A stretch of DNA of 64,000 nt, from contig CM060069.1 in assembly GCA_030533445.1 (NCBI GenBank), forward strand, positions 2,326,756 through 2,390,755, given 5' to 3'. The stretch is from Cyprinodon diabolis (lineage: Eukaryota > Chordata > Actinopteri > Cyprinodontiformes > Cyprinodontidae). Below, in pieces: positions 52,090 through 62,175 of the stretch. Both the position numbers and the translations under genes were made by a program. Position 1 is the stretch's first letter. The number at the start of each line of letters is the position of its first letter. The notes under the pieces are model-generated. The model saw only the letters and a program-made list of their open reading frames with translations, made no database searches and had not been told where the DNA came from.

Positions 52090-52395
52090 GTGGAAAACGA
52101 CTGGTGAAGATGGAGCAGCTAGAAGAGCGAGGTGTGTGAGAACGCTGGGACCCTTTTTCCACCTGGATCCCCGCTCTTTTTGGCCCTCATGTCCCTCCGT
52201 TGTCGTACAAACTTGCCTCCACTTCCTCGCCACCTCGGTCGTATCTAGACCCACAGCTAGTTCCTGATTGGCCCTCTGGCGTTGTGGCGTGGAATAACAG
52301 CGCAGACCACACTTCAATATTGTGCAGAAATCAAAAATATCTGCAACACACTGCTGGGGGGGGATAACCAGGCATATAAATATAAATGCATCCAT
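52090..52395 (-). pseudogene. MADF/Myb-like transposon fragment
   Basis: Minus-strand text readable as EVARKWRQV in one frame and as FVRQRRDMRAKKSGDPGGKR in another, so a frameshift lies between. W-x-x-(L)-R-D-x-(F/Y)-V-R-x-R-R followed by K-SG fits a MADF domain. It is an inverted relative of 42700-42840. It probably came from a Harbinger-type accessory gene inserted into the hAT. Confidence 0.45.
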
Positions 52396-52904
52396 GATTA
52401 AATGTTAATCCTGGAGCAAATGTCACATGAGGTGAGGGAGGAGCAGTGAACGCTCTCACCGGTGGAATTCACTACGTGCCGCTCCACCGTGTAGTTTAGG
52501 GTTTGCTGCATCGATGAAATGATAGAAACAGGATAAAGGAATCTTTCTATGGTGGACGTGTTTCTGATTGGAGGAGCTGATGGAGTCATGAGGAACCAAG
52601 CAGGAAGCGACATCCATCAGAGCAGAGCTCTCTAACCCTGAAGTCCCACATCCTCCGTCACCAGCATTCCTTGGTTTTAGTTTAATTTTGAGGATTTGGG
52701 GAAAATAAATGTTAGAAAGAAATCAGAGCATCAGAGCGCTACCTGTTGGATCTATGAACGGTGTTGCAACTAAACCAGCAGCAGTAGTTTGGTTTGGAGA
52801 TGCAGTCCACTTTTTAAATCTATCTTTGTTCTCCTCTAATTTCTCCAGAAGTTCTGCAATTGCACTTTTATCCTCTCTTGGTGGTGGGCTGCAGATTTAG
52901 CATT

Positions 52905-53003
52905 CCTTCCCTGGAAATGCCTGTCCAAACGATTCGCTCCTTTCTTCTTTGAATCCTCTGTTCTCATCAGCTATCTTCCTTTTTTCCCCTGTGGCATCCA
53001 TGG
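52905..53003 (-). pseudogene. hAT transposase N-terminal scrap
   Basis: The minus-strand ATG at 53003 begins MDATGEKRKIADENRGFKEE. As I recall, this opening is common to fish hAT proteins annotated as GTF2I-repeat- or ZBED-like. The frame stops after about 32 codons, before any BED finger. It lies in the host hAT at 51719-53766 in the right orientation to be its own gene remnant. Confidence 0.55.
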
Positions 53004-53061
53004 CCTGAGACACACCCACTGCTTTGTTTAGGACAGCCACCTGCCTCAGACAAGCTCGTGA

Positions 53062-53594
53062 GACCATCCTGATCTCGCCAGCTTTCAAGGTTTCACTCGC
53101 AGATCAGTCTGGAGACTCTCCGTTAAAGAAAATGTGGAGCCGTTCACCAAACGAACGTCCAATCAGCGTTGGCTTTGAGGCGGGTTGAGGTGTGACGCAA
53201 CGAGAAGCGCGACAGTTCAGTCTAAAGAACATGGCGGCTTCAGCCGATGAAACTAGCGTTAGCGTGGCTATCGAGCAAGTTTTATCGGAATTACAGAGTA
53301 TTTCTTCACTGAAAGAAGAGCAAAACACTGCTCTGGAGGCTTTTCTCAGAGGAAAAGATGTTTCTGCTCTTCTCCCGACTGGTTTCGGCAAGAGTAGCCT
53401 GGCTTGTGGTTGTGTTTTCGTCGTCGCTCTGTTAGTACGTCATATGCTTCGTTGATCTGATTGGTTTATTTGGCCCGTCTATCACCAACGTAGGCCAATC
53501 AGCTAACCAGTATTTTCGCCCCATCCCAAAATTACTTCAACAGAAGGTTTCCAGATGGATATGCGGAGCAAATCCGTCTGGCGGAGTCAGGTTA
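53062..53594 (+). mobile_element. Short element carrying the start of a RecQ-like helicase, copy 2
   Basis: Inverted relative of 18050-18583, near-identical over most of its length. The right end GGCGGAGTCAGGTTA is the complement of the TAACCTGACTCCGCC end of copy 1. The left end around CATCCTGATCTCGCC is more diverged and set only approximately. A clean 9-bp duplication is not visible here. It is inserted in the 5' region of the hAT at 51719-53766. Confidence 0.65.
53231..53455 (+). pseudogene. RecQ-like helicase N-terminal fragment in copy 2
   Basis: The ATG at 53231 gives MAASADETSVSVAIEQVLSE, then SLKEEQNTALEAFLRG, SALLPTGFGKS, ending at 53455. Copy 1 has GKSLVYQL after the Walker A loop; copy 2 has GKSSLACGCVFV instead, so the two copies were joined to the element's right end at slightly different points or one has since mutated. 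Only the first 60 or so residues of a helicase are present. Confidence 0.65.
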
Positions 53595-53774
53595 GCGTGG
53601 CAGCGCGCCGCGCTGAAACCTGCTGCTGGCCATGACCACTGATCTGTATGGCTATGATAAAACAATAAATAAATTTCACTCCAGGGAGCTGCAAGGGGGG
53701 GGGGGGGGGGGGGGGGGGGCGCTAAAGAGCCGCATGCGGCTCCAGAGTCACAGATTGTGACCCCTGACCTAGAA

Positions 53775-54678
53775 CAATGATATAATTGAAGTTATTGTAG
53801 GTTATATTCTATTATTTCCTATCTATGTTTAAATTGCAAATATCTTTGATATTTTTAGATGCGGTCAATAAGTAATGTAACATTTATTATGACGTAAAAT
53901 GTTAATGAAGATGCTGCTGGACTGGGATTTCAAATCCCAATTAAATAAATAATAAGCGCAGTAAAAACAGTATATAAACCAAGAGTTAATTTGAAATGAA
54001 CTTTGATTCAGATAGTTGAGTGATAAAGGATGACACAACGACAAAATTAAAATAAAAACCCATGGCTGAAACATTCCTTTTCCTTTTAGGCTCCAAAATT
54101 CTGGATCATTTTAATGATAAACTGCGAAAGATAAGACATCTTGTTTAGCAGATGCATCATGTTGACAGATAAGTTTTTAAACCCAGTTTAGTGAGTCAGT
54201 CAGTTAGAAGCAACTCATCATTAGTGATCAGTGGTTCTAGAGGAAATGCAGCCTGTTACATGATGCGGAAGCCATGAAGTCTTAGTCGGCAGGTTTAACT
54301 TCCTTCCTTTCTTCAAGGCAGAAAATCGAGAAAACTTAGATTCCCAAAAGTTTTCCCTCATTCTTCCTTTGCTCATCAGCATCTCTCTCTCCAGCCAGCA
54401 GAGTTAGATGTAGAGGCTGAGTCTGGCTACTGATGATTCATGGTAGTAAGAAGGCGGCCATGTTGGATCCGTCCCAGCTCAGACTTCAGCCACTTTGTTC
54501 TGATTCTGTTTCTTTTCCAAAAAAAGGGTTTGTTTTTTTTTTGGTGCATGGGCAGAACTTGAATGGCTCACCGTCATCAGCCAATGATTAATGACTTTAT
54601 TTAGTCTGACTTTGGTGGGAACTCGATAAAATCTTCAGTCATGGATCCTTTCATCAACATCCTTACTGAGGATGTTCC
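53775..54678. other. AT-rich sequence without recognised features
   Basis: No gene, RNA gene or clear repeat is seen between the hAT and the solo LTR. Confidence 0.5.
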
Positions 54679-55381
54679 TGTCATGATTGGTTCAGAGAGG
54701 CCCAATATGCAGAACACCACGGAGACGGAAACTGGAGTAAAAGTTTAACAATGTTTATTGAACAATGGTAAAATGAAAGAGTCAAGTACTGGTTCACTTC
54801 TGGGGATCTGGTTCACAGGAAACTGGAAGGGAGACAGTTCAGTTAGCCACGTAGCTGGTGAATGTGGAAATGTTATCTTCAGAGATCTACCTTGAAGAAT
54901 CCGGGTTTGGCTTTGAGAGAGGCACTGTTGGTGCCAGAGACTGTTTGATTCAGCAGAGTTCAGTTTCAGCTTCAGCGTCTTGCATCTAACGATAGGACAG
55001 ACCTTGGTTTTCCAGCTCTTAGTCCAGAGCAGCATGGGAAATCCAGAGAAGGTTCTTCAGGTTTGGCTCTGAGGGCAGGCTCGACAGGTTAAGCTCATCC
55101 AGAGCTTACAGGACAAAAACAGGTTTCCTGTAGGCAGAGACAAAGAAAATTAGTTTCCAGCTAGGAGACAAGAGGCAACAAGGATTTCACAGAGGAAGTG
55201 AGGCTCAGGTGCTAACCAAACTGGATAAACACTGCGGCGTTGATGCGAGGTCTGAGGGCTGCTTATATGGTGGAGGATCCTCCTGATGATGAGATGGGTT
55301 TCAGGTGTGTCGAAGGCTCAGCTTAGGAGGATCCACAGTGAACTCTGCTGGAGACAGGTGGTACAGCTCCAGATCCCAACA
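54679..55381 (-). mobile_element. Solo LTR of the sushi-like Gypsy family, 703 bp
   Basis: Plus-strand ends TGTCATGATTGG and GATCCCAACA; perfect 5-bp duplication GTTCC at 54674-54678 and 55382-55386. It is similar along its length to the 5' LTR at 63229-63919 (CAGAACACCACGGA, TTTGGCTTTGAGAGAGG, CTGGATAAACACTGCGGCGT, ATCCTCCTGATGATGAGATG) and includes the same AACACTGC self-primer target and TATA-like GCTTATATGG. It is antisense to the V-ATPase gene. Confidence 0.9.
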
Positions 55382-55518
55382 GTTCCCAGTATGACTTGAT
55401 TTTCAAAGCTGAAGTGAAAAGACTGGAAGTGCTTGGATAAACTCTGAGCGAAGAATATTTCTCCCTTACTGGTTGACATAGATTGTAAACTGAAGACGTT
55501 TGAGTTTGAGGGCAATCC

Positions 55519-56346
55519 TAATGCTACGTTCAGACCGCGCGCAGCAGAAGCAGCAAAAACGTGCATGATGCTTCGTTTTTGATGCTTGTACCAGTTTAGT
55601 TCTGACGCACGGCTGAAGCATCTTTGTTGCACGGTGGAAAAGGGGGTCTGATGCACGGTGGGCGGAGCTACTCTATCCTTTCTCTGCCTGGAACAATGGC
55701 AGCTATAGTAGCTGTGATCAGCGGGTAGAAAGTAGTTAGAATCTATGTTGAAGTGAGAAAGTCCTCCTGAAAACATGGTCTGTGCAGTCAGTTCATCCAG
55801 ATTACCATCCTGCCTTCAAAGATTATTTCTCTGTGGGAGCCGCTCAGACCCCCACATACCGGCGCTGCGCTGTCACTGGGAATCCCCAGCAGCAGCTGCC
55901 TCAGGCCCGCTCGCCTCTTGGGGGTTTTCCCCTCCTGTTGGTGGCGGCTGGAAGTAGATGTTAGCGTTTTTCAGGTCTGTGCTACAAACTGCAGGCAGCA
56001 GGATAATAAAAGCCAACATATTCTGCCGGCAGGTTTCTACATTTGAAGTTAAATTAGGCGTTAATAAACTGTTTCAGAGGAGTGATCATAGCGCTCTGCA
56101 TCAGCAGTGCTGTGTCTGACTCCCTGCCAGCTCCGAGATCAGCTTCTCTCATTGGTTGATGAGGCGCGTCCAGCAGCTAAAGTTACATTTTTCCAACTCC
56201 AGCAGCTGCTGCTTCTGAAGGGCGTGGTGAGCGTTAGAGGCTCATGACGCGCTGCCAGAACTTTTTGCTGTGAGTCAACCATTGACTTTGCATGTAAACT
56301 AGCTGCTTGTGCTGCCTCTGCTGCTTGCGGTCTGAATGTAGCATTA
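55519..56346. mobile_element. MITE-like element, 828 bp, 20-bp inverted ends
   Basis: Ends TAATGCTACGTTCAGACCGC and GCGGTCTGAATGTAGCATTA, a 19-of-20 inverted match including the flanking TA. Interior inverted text (CAGCAGAAGCAGC; GCTGCCTCTGCTGC) extends the pairing. No coding capacity; the open frames inside are low-quality. TA or TWA duplication cannot be distinguished because the terminus is palindromic. Confidence 0.75.
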
Positions 56347-58208
56347 TAGCCAGGCTTCATGCAGTCATTACTTTCTTTTTAAAGAGGGATTGCTGGGTTT
56401 TAGTTTCATGAGACTAAAGAGCAAACTCAGCCCATCCTGTGTTCTGTTGCGTCTGTTTATCTGCTAGAGTTGGAGCCTAAGGCAATCAGCCATGTCTGAC
56501 TTTATTCCTCAGCACAGTTCACTCTGACACCTTAGCTGATTTTCTAATATTACATAAATATTTCTCTATAGATGTATTTACACTTAGAGAAGAATACGTT
56601 AATTTTAAGACATTTAAAAATCTTAGTTCCCACCTTTAAAGGTGCTTGCTCACGTAAAGGCTGCTGTGTTTTTGTTGCACATTCCTTTGATGGAGTGATT
56701 GTGACGGACAGTTGTTTCCCAGTCGAGGTCTGTTTGGAGGGGTTGTTGTTCAGGTAGACTTCCTTTTTAAATCCGTTATTCCTCTAATGGTAAAGCCATG
56801 ACCTAAAGTTAACTTCATTTTGATAATACGTTTGTGTCAAAATGATGTTATATTTCTTTAGATTGCTGCTACTGGTGCCCATGTCTTTATGGTCTGTGTC
56901 AGTGTTCCTGTTCTGTAAGTGTCTAAGCTGCGTGAGCCGATCGACTGCTTCTTTAGAAAGTGCATGCATCGTTACCAGTTGTCTCCTGTTAGTGCCTTGA
57001 GTTTCAGGTCTGACTGAGAAATAAAGGCTGCTGCCTCTTCACCTCTAACGTTGTTTTTTGTTATTTTTAACATATTAACTTTCATTTAATTGCGAGGTAT
57101 TAATAGGGTTTCAAAATAGGTCCTTTACAGGTATATATTTTTAAGGTGTATGGCAGCTAGTGGTTCTTTTAAATTCCCACCCGCCTCTGGGGAAAATTTG
57201 TTGATTCGTTTTCCAATTCCAGGCTGTTAAATTCAATTTCTTTCCAGTTTATATAGTGCCTATTCACAGCACGTCATCTCAAGGCCCTTTATAGATCATC
57301 CTGTCAGATTGGTTGAAAATTTTCCATCTAAGGAAAACCAGCTGATTGCATTGACTCATTGACTCTTCAGCAATCCCTCACACTAAGCATGCTTGTAGCG
57401 ACAGTGGAGAGGAAAAACTCCCTTTGAACAGGAAGAAACCTCCAGCAGAACCAGAATAAGGCTCAGGGTAAGCGGCCATCTGCTGGGTCTAACTGGAGTT
57501 GAAGGAGGCAGACGCAGAGATACAGAAAGAAGCATAGATACAAAAGGCAACCGTCAACCAGCTCCACAGGCGGCCCCGTCCAGGAAACACACAGCCAGGC
57601 AGACGAGCTCCGAGCCAGCTCCCATGTCAGAGGATGAAGAGAGCACATCAAGTTAGTCACAGTCAGAGAAACAGGACTACACTGGAAAACAGCTGGATTC
57701 AGTAGTGTAACCCTTTTAGGAAAGGGGCTAAAACCCTGGCCAGTAAGCAAGTTACAGTTATAATCATTCAACTGATAATAAATAACTAGATTTATCCTCG
57801 ATTTGAACGACCTATTAATGAACTAACTTCCAGTTCTAGTTATTTAATATATTCATAATCTTCTAGTAAGCTGAAGGGCACAACAAAGCCACGCCCAGGA
57901 TGAAGGCGAGAGAGAGATGGATTGCAGCTGTAATAAGTCAGCTTCATGCTAGGTTATCATTTTCTTTTCCATGTAGAATGGAAATGTATCTTACATTTCA
58001 CAGTGTCTACAGAAAACATGCATGCTCCCACATTTAGTGGCTCATCAGCTACAAAGACCCCTGGTTCTTTTTAGGCTACCAAACCAACCCAGGGAAAAAT
58101 CTCTACAATATGTTTATGTATTTACCTGCTATTAAAACATACAATTCAATAAACTCTGAGGCAGGCAAGAAGGAGCCCTGATTATTGTATCGGCTGCCAT
58201 TTGGAAAA
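56347..58208. other. Sequence with one dispersed repeat
   Basis: 57225-57480 is the dispersed repeat of 43840-44085 in the opposite orientation (TTTATATAGTGCCTATTCACA, CTCCAGCAGAACCAGAATAAG). No gene is seen in the remainder. Confidence 0.55.
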
Positions 58209-58337
58209 TGGATGAGGCGTTTGAGGAGCAGCTGCAGGCACACCAGCAGCACCAAGATGCAGTCCTAGAAAAGCTACTGGCTGATCAAAGAGCGGAGATG
58301 GAGTTCACCACAAAGGAAGTCCTCAGGGCTAAATAAG
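58209..58337 (+). CDS. Short hypothetical coiled-coil-like frame
   Basis: The ATG at 58209 opens a 42-codon frame (MDEAFEEQLQAHQQHQDAV, then LLADQRAEMEFTTKEVL) ending in TAA at 58335. It is strongly helical and Gln/Glu-rich, like the C-terminal tails of Myb/SANT-like transposon accessory proteins. No splice signals, homologous neighbours or domain were identified. It may be a transposon scrap or chance. Confidence 0.25.
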
Positions 58338-58633
58338 ATAAGAGAAAATGCAGAGCAAACTCAGAATCAGCTTGTAGGGAAACAGTAAAGTGATGCAAAT
58401 GCAATTCTTGCTGTGCTTTATAAAGTTTTAGCTTAAAACTCCTTAAAATTTACTGTTGTCCTTTGCAGGTGTTTTTATTTTTTTGCTGTGTTTACACATT
58501 TGTTTTAAATAAAAAGGAACAAGCCTCTCTTCATTCAATTTTTTTTAAAGGAGGTTTATTAGGTGTTTTAGAAGTAGGGTCCGGTCCAGTTCTATATACA
58601 ATAATAAAATACCTGCTGCTGTTAACTCATTAC

Positions 58634-59115
58634 TGTCATGATGGGTTTCAGAAAAGCCCAGTATGCAGAACACCACGGAAACAGATGAAGTTTAAGATTT
58701 ATTGAGCACAAGCACATGGAATAAACACTGGTACTGGTTCAGGCCTGGGGACAGGTTCACTGGAGTCTGTGAGGATGACAGTTCAGTTAGCTTGGAAGCA
58801 GATGAGTCTGAGTTTGAGAGTTTCAGATTTATACCTTGAGGTGTCCGGGTTTGGCTTTGAGAGAGGAACTGTTGGGTCCAGAGACTGTTTAGTTCAGCAG
58901 AGTCCAATAACCGCTTCAGCGTCTTACTTCTAGCGTGAAGGCAGACCTTGGCTTTGGGTTTCCAGCTCTTAGTCCAGAGCTGCAGGAGAATCCAGAGAAG
59001 GGTCTTCAGGTTTGGCTCAGAGGGCTGGCTCGGCAGGTTTAGCTCATCCAGAGCTTACAAGGAAAAACTGAATTCCTGAAAGCAGAGACAAAGAGGGATT
59101 AGAATCCAATCAGGA
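58634..59115 (-). mobile_element. 3' LTR remnant, 482 bp
   Basis: Aligned with 63229-63715 of the 5' LTR apart from a few substitutions and small indels. The remaining 204 bp (equivalent of 63716-63919, the U3 start with the TATA box) are absent; pol sequence joins directly at 59115. The outer end TGTCATG and the duplication ATTAC are intact. Confidence 0.9.
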
Positions 59116-60030
59116 ATCAGGACTAGAGATGACTGGTTTGACCTGAGAGACGTGGAACGTGGGATGGATGCGAAGAGTCGGGGGAAGTTGCAGGCGTATG
59201 GCTGACGGATTGATAACCTGGGCAATTTTGTATGGACCAATGTATCTAGGTGAAAGCTTGCGAGACATCCCCTTGAGGGGAATGTCCCGAGTGGAAAGCC
59301 ATACCTCTTGTCCAACCGAGTACTCTGGGGCAGGACGTCTCTTTGAGTCAGCGAAGCGTTTCGTAGTTTCCGAGCAACGATTGAGTGAAGCGATGGTGTC
59401 TCTCCAAATGCGTTGACATCGACGGATGTGTTGGTTGACTGATTGCACCAAAATCTCTCTCTCGTCTGCAGGAAAAAGTGGAGGTTGATAACCAAGACTA
59501 ACCTGAAATGGTGACTGGCCGGTGGAAGCTGACTTGAGAGAGTTGTGGGCGTATTCAATCCATGTGATGTATTGGCTCCAGTCAGTGGGGTTATTGGAAG
59601 TGAGACAACGAAGGGTAGATTCGAGCTGCTGGTTCATTCTTTCGGTTTGACCGTTAGACTGTGGATGATAACCTGAGGTGAGTGAAGACTTACAGTTGAG
59701 TGCTGAACAGAAAGCCTTCCAGACTTGAGAAACGAACTGGGGTCCACGGTCCGAGAGGATTTCTTGAGGGATTCCATGAAGACGAAAGACGTGTTTAACC
59801 AGGAGCTGGGCGGTTTGAAAGGCCGTGGGAAGTTTCCTGAGGGGGATCAGATGGCAAGACTTTGAAAATCGGTCGACGATGGTAAAAATTGTGGACATAC
59901 CTCGGGAGATGGGAAGACCAGTGACGAAATCAATAGCAATGTGAGACCATGGACGCGTGGGAACAGGAAGAGGATGCAACAGACCTGAGGGTGGTTGATG
60001 TGAGGTCTTATTTCATGACGCAGGTAGAAC
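59110..60030 (-). pseudogene. Gypsy integrase core, C-terminally truncated
   Basis: Minus strand. After [16 protein letters not shown] come [13 protein letters not shown] (first catalytic Asp), [29 protein letters not shown] (second Asp), [17 protein letters not shown] (catalytic Glu) and the GPF/Y-type module [16 protein letters not shown]. It ends [18 protein letters not shown] followed by TGA at 59110-59112. Related sushi/chromovirus integrases continue past this point into a chromodomain; that part is absent because of the deletion into the LTR. The frame differs from the RNase H frame by one base near 60010-60025. Confidence 0.9.
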
Positions 60031-61258
60031 AAGCCAAAACATATTCCTTGACATCCTTGTGCAGGGTAGTCCACCAGAAACGTCTAGAGATTAAGGCGAT
60101 GGTTCTGCTCACCCCCGGATGAGCGGAAAATTTGGCTGTATGCATCCACTGGATTAGGCAAGATCTGACAGAAGAAGGGACATAAGTTCGGTTTGGAGGA
60201 CCGTTACCTGGGTCAGGTTCAGAAGCCAGGGCAGAGTTAATAAGATCGGTGATCTCCCAGGTAACCACTCCAACAGTGCAGGAAGGGGGAAGGACAGGTT
60301 CAGGCGTCTCGGATTGATCAACGGAATAAAGACAAGAGAGAGAATCGGGTTTGATGTTCTTGGATCCGGGTCTGTAAGAGATTATAAGATTGAAGCGAGA
60401 GAAGAAAAGAGACCACCTTGACTGACGAGGGTTGGCTTGTTTGGTAGACTGGATGTAGGCTAGGTTCTTGTGATCAGTCCATACAAGAACCGGGTGCTCA
60501 GCTCCCTCAAGCCAGTGTCTCCACTCCTCCAATGCCAGTTTGATGGCCAAGAGTTCGCGGTCACCAACGTTGTAGTTTTGCTCAGCAGGGGAAAGTCTAC
60601 GAGAAAAGAAGGCACATGGGTGAACTCTTTGATCTGTGTCGAGTCTTTGGGATAATACTGCTCCTACTCCAGAGTCGGAAGTGTCCACTTCAAGGATGAA
60701 TTGCTTGGTTGGATCGGGCTGGATTAACACAGGGGCTCTGGAAAACAAAGTCTTAAGTTTGTCAAATGCACTTTGTGCTTCGGGGGTCCACTGGAAGGTC
60801 TTTTTGACTGAAGTTAGAGGAAGAGCTGTCTGACTGTAATTCCTGATAAATCTTCGGTAGAAATTGGCGAAACCCAGGAATCTCTGCAGCTGTTTACGGT
60901 TTTCAGGTACCGGCCACTCCAAAACTGCTTTTATCTTTTCTTCAGAAGGCTTAACCTGCCTGCCCTCGAGCACAAACCCCAAAAAGGTGACTGATTGCTG
61001 ATGAAACTCGCATTTTTCGGCTTTGACAAAAAGTTTGTTTTCTAATAATCTTTGCAGGACCAGGCGGACATGTTTCTTATTTTCAGAAAGATCTTTAGAA
61101 TAAATCAGGATGTCATCGATGTAGACGAAAACAAATACATTTAAAAAGTCTCTGAGAACATCGTTTACCAAGACTTGAAAGCATGCAGGGGCGTTAGTGA
61201 GACCAAAAGGCATGACTAGATATTCGAACTGGCCTAAGGGAGTCTTGAAGGCTGTCTT
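60008..61258 (-). pseudogene. Gypsy reverse transcriptase (3' part), RNase H and integrase zinc finger
   Basis: Continues the RT after the stop at 61259: [15 protein letters not shown], the catalytic [11 protein letters not shown], then [14 protein letters not shown] and the connection. RNase H is recognised by [32 protein letters not shown] and [12 protein letters not shown]. The integrase H2C2 finger begins [14 protein letters not shown] and ends CSTC, immediately before a frame-ending TAA at 60008. Relatives run straight on here, so a one-base insertion is inferred. Confidence 0.9.
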
Positions 61259-62149
61259 CTATTCATCTCCATCTCTTATCCTGAGAAGGTGATAAGCGTT
61301 CCTTAAGTCGAGCTTAGTAAAGACAGTAGCCCCTTGTACTGGTTCGAAGGCTGATGCTAGCAATGGAAGTGGGTACTTATTCTTAACAGTTATTTGGTTC
61401 AGGCCTCTGTAGTCGATACAAGGTCTTAGTGAACCATCCTTTTTGCCAACAAAAAAGAAACCAGCACCCAGCGGAGAAGAAGAGGGACGGATTATCCCAG
61501 CAGCTAATGATTCGTTAATATATTTCTCCATTGTCTCACGTTCTGGTTTGGAAATATTGTATAGTCTGCTGCTGGGTAGGGGAGCTCCTGGTAATAGTTC
61601 AATCGCACAATCATATGGTCTGTGAGGTGGAAGGGACGTAGCACTGACCTTACTGAAGACGGGAGCTAGATCATGGTACTCGGAAGGGACAGAAGTAATG
61701 TCAGGAGAGTCCATTTCCCCCCCGCCTCTAGGAGACCTCACAGTGGGAGCTGCCGAACGGAGGCATGTTTCATGACAAGAGGTCGACCAAGATTCAATAT
61801 GGCGATCTTTCCAGTTAATATGGGGGTTATGTCGTTCCAGCCACTCAAAACCAAGCACCAGAGGAGAACATGCAGGGGGAAGAACAAAAAATGTTAAGGT
61901 TTCACGATGGTTACCTGAGATTAACAGCTCGAGGGGTTGCGTTTGGTGGGTAACCTGGTGGAGTCTCTTCCCATCAATAGCGGAGACACAGAGTGGCTGG
62001 TTTAGAGGAATAGTTTCAATTTGTAGCTGCTGAACCAAGTTGGAGTCAATCAAATTCCGTTCACAGCCTGAATCGATGAAGGCAGATAGTGTTAGATTCT
62101 GATCTGAGAAGAACAAGGTGGCTGGGAGCATAAGACGAGGAGATTTCAC
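61259..62149 (-). pseudogene. Gypsy protease and reverse transcriptase (5' part)
   Basis: Aspartic protease with [15 protein letters not shown] (DSG catalytic motif), then the linker, then RT starting [65 protein letters not shown] and [15 protein letters not shown] (first catalytic Asp). The frame stops at 61259 (TAG) after RDGDE, where relatives have a tryptophan. This pol frame overlaps the end of gag in a different frame and is open upstream to about 62205, so pol would be made by ribosomal frameshifting, as in sushi elements and PEG10. I list 62149, a GTG, only as the first plain boundary. Confidence 0.88.
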
Positions 62150-62175
62150 AGAGATAGAATGGCCCGTCAGACTCC

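Larger units (their letters stand above)
51719..53766 (-). mobile_element. hAT element, about 2.0 kb, hosting other insertions
   Basis: Ends CAGGAGCCAGCAAC (left) and, inward from the right, CAGGGGTCACAATC. Near-perfect 8-bp duplication ACCTAGTA (51711-51718) and ACCTAGAA (53767-53774). The right subterminal region contains AGCCGCATGCGGCT, a common hAT motif, next to 25 consecutive G at 53695-53719. It contains the RecQ-like element (53062-53594), a MADF-like fragment (52090-52395) and its own transposase start scrap (52905-53003). Confidence 0.78.

Noticed and set aside
53055..53603. 9-bp target duplication for RecQ-bearing copy 2
   Set aside because: The flanks share only about 5 of 9 positions, so the boundary is not supported at base level.
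59055..59558. 167-codon minus-strand frame overlapping integrase
   Set aside because: Shadow of the integrase frame; no domain of its own.
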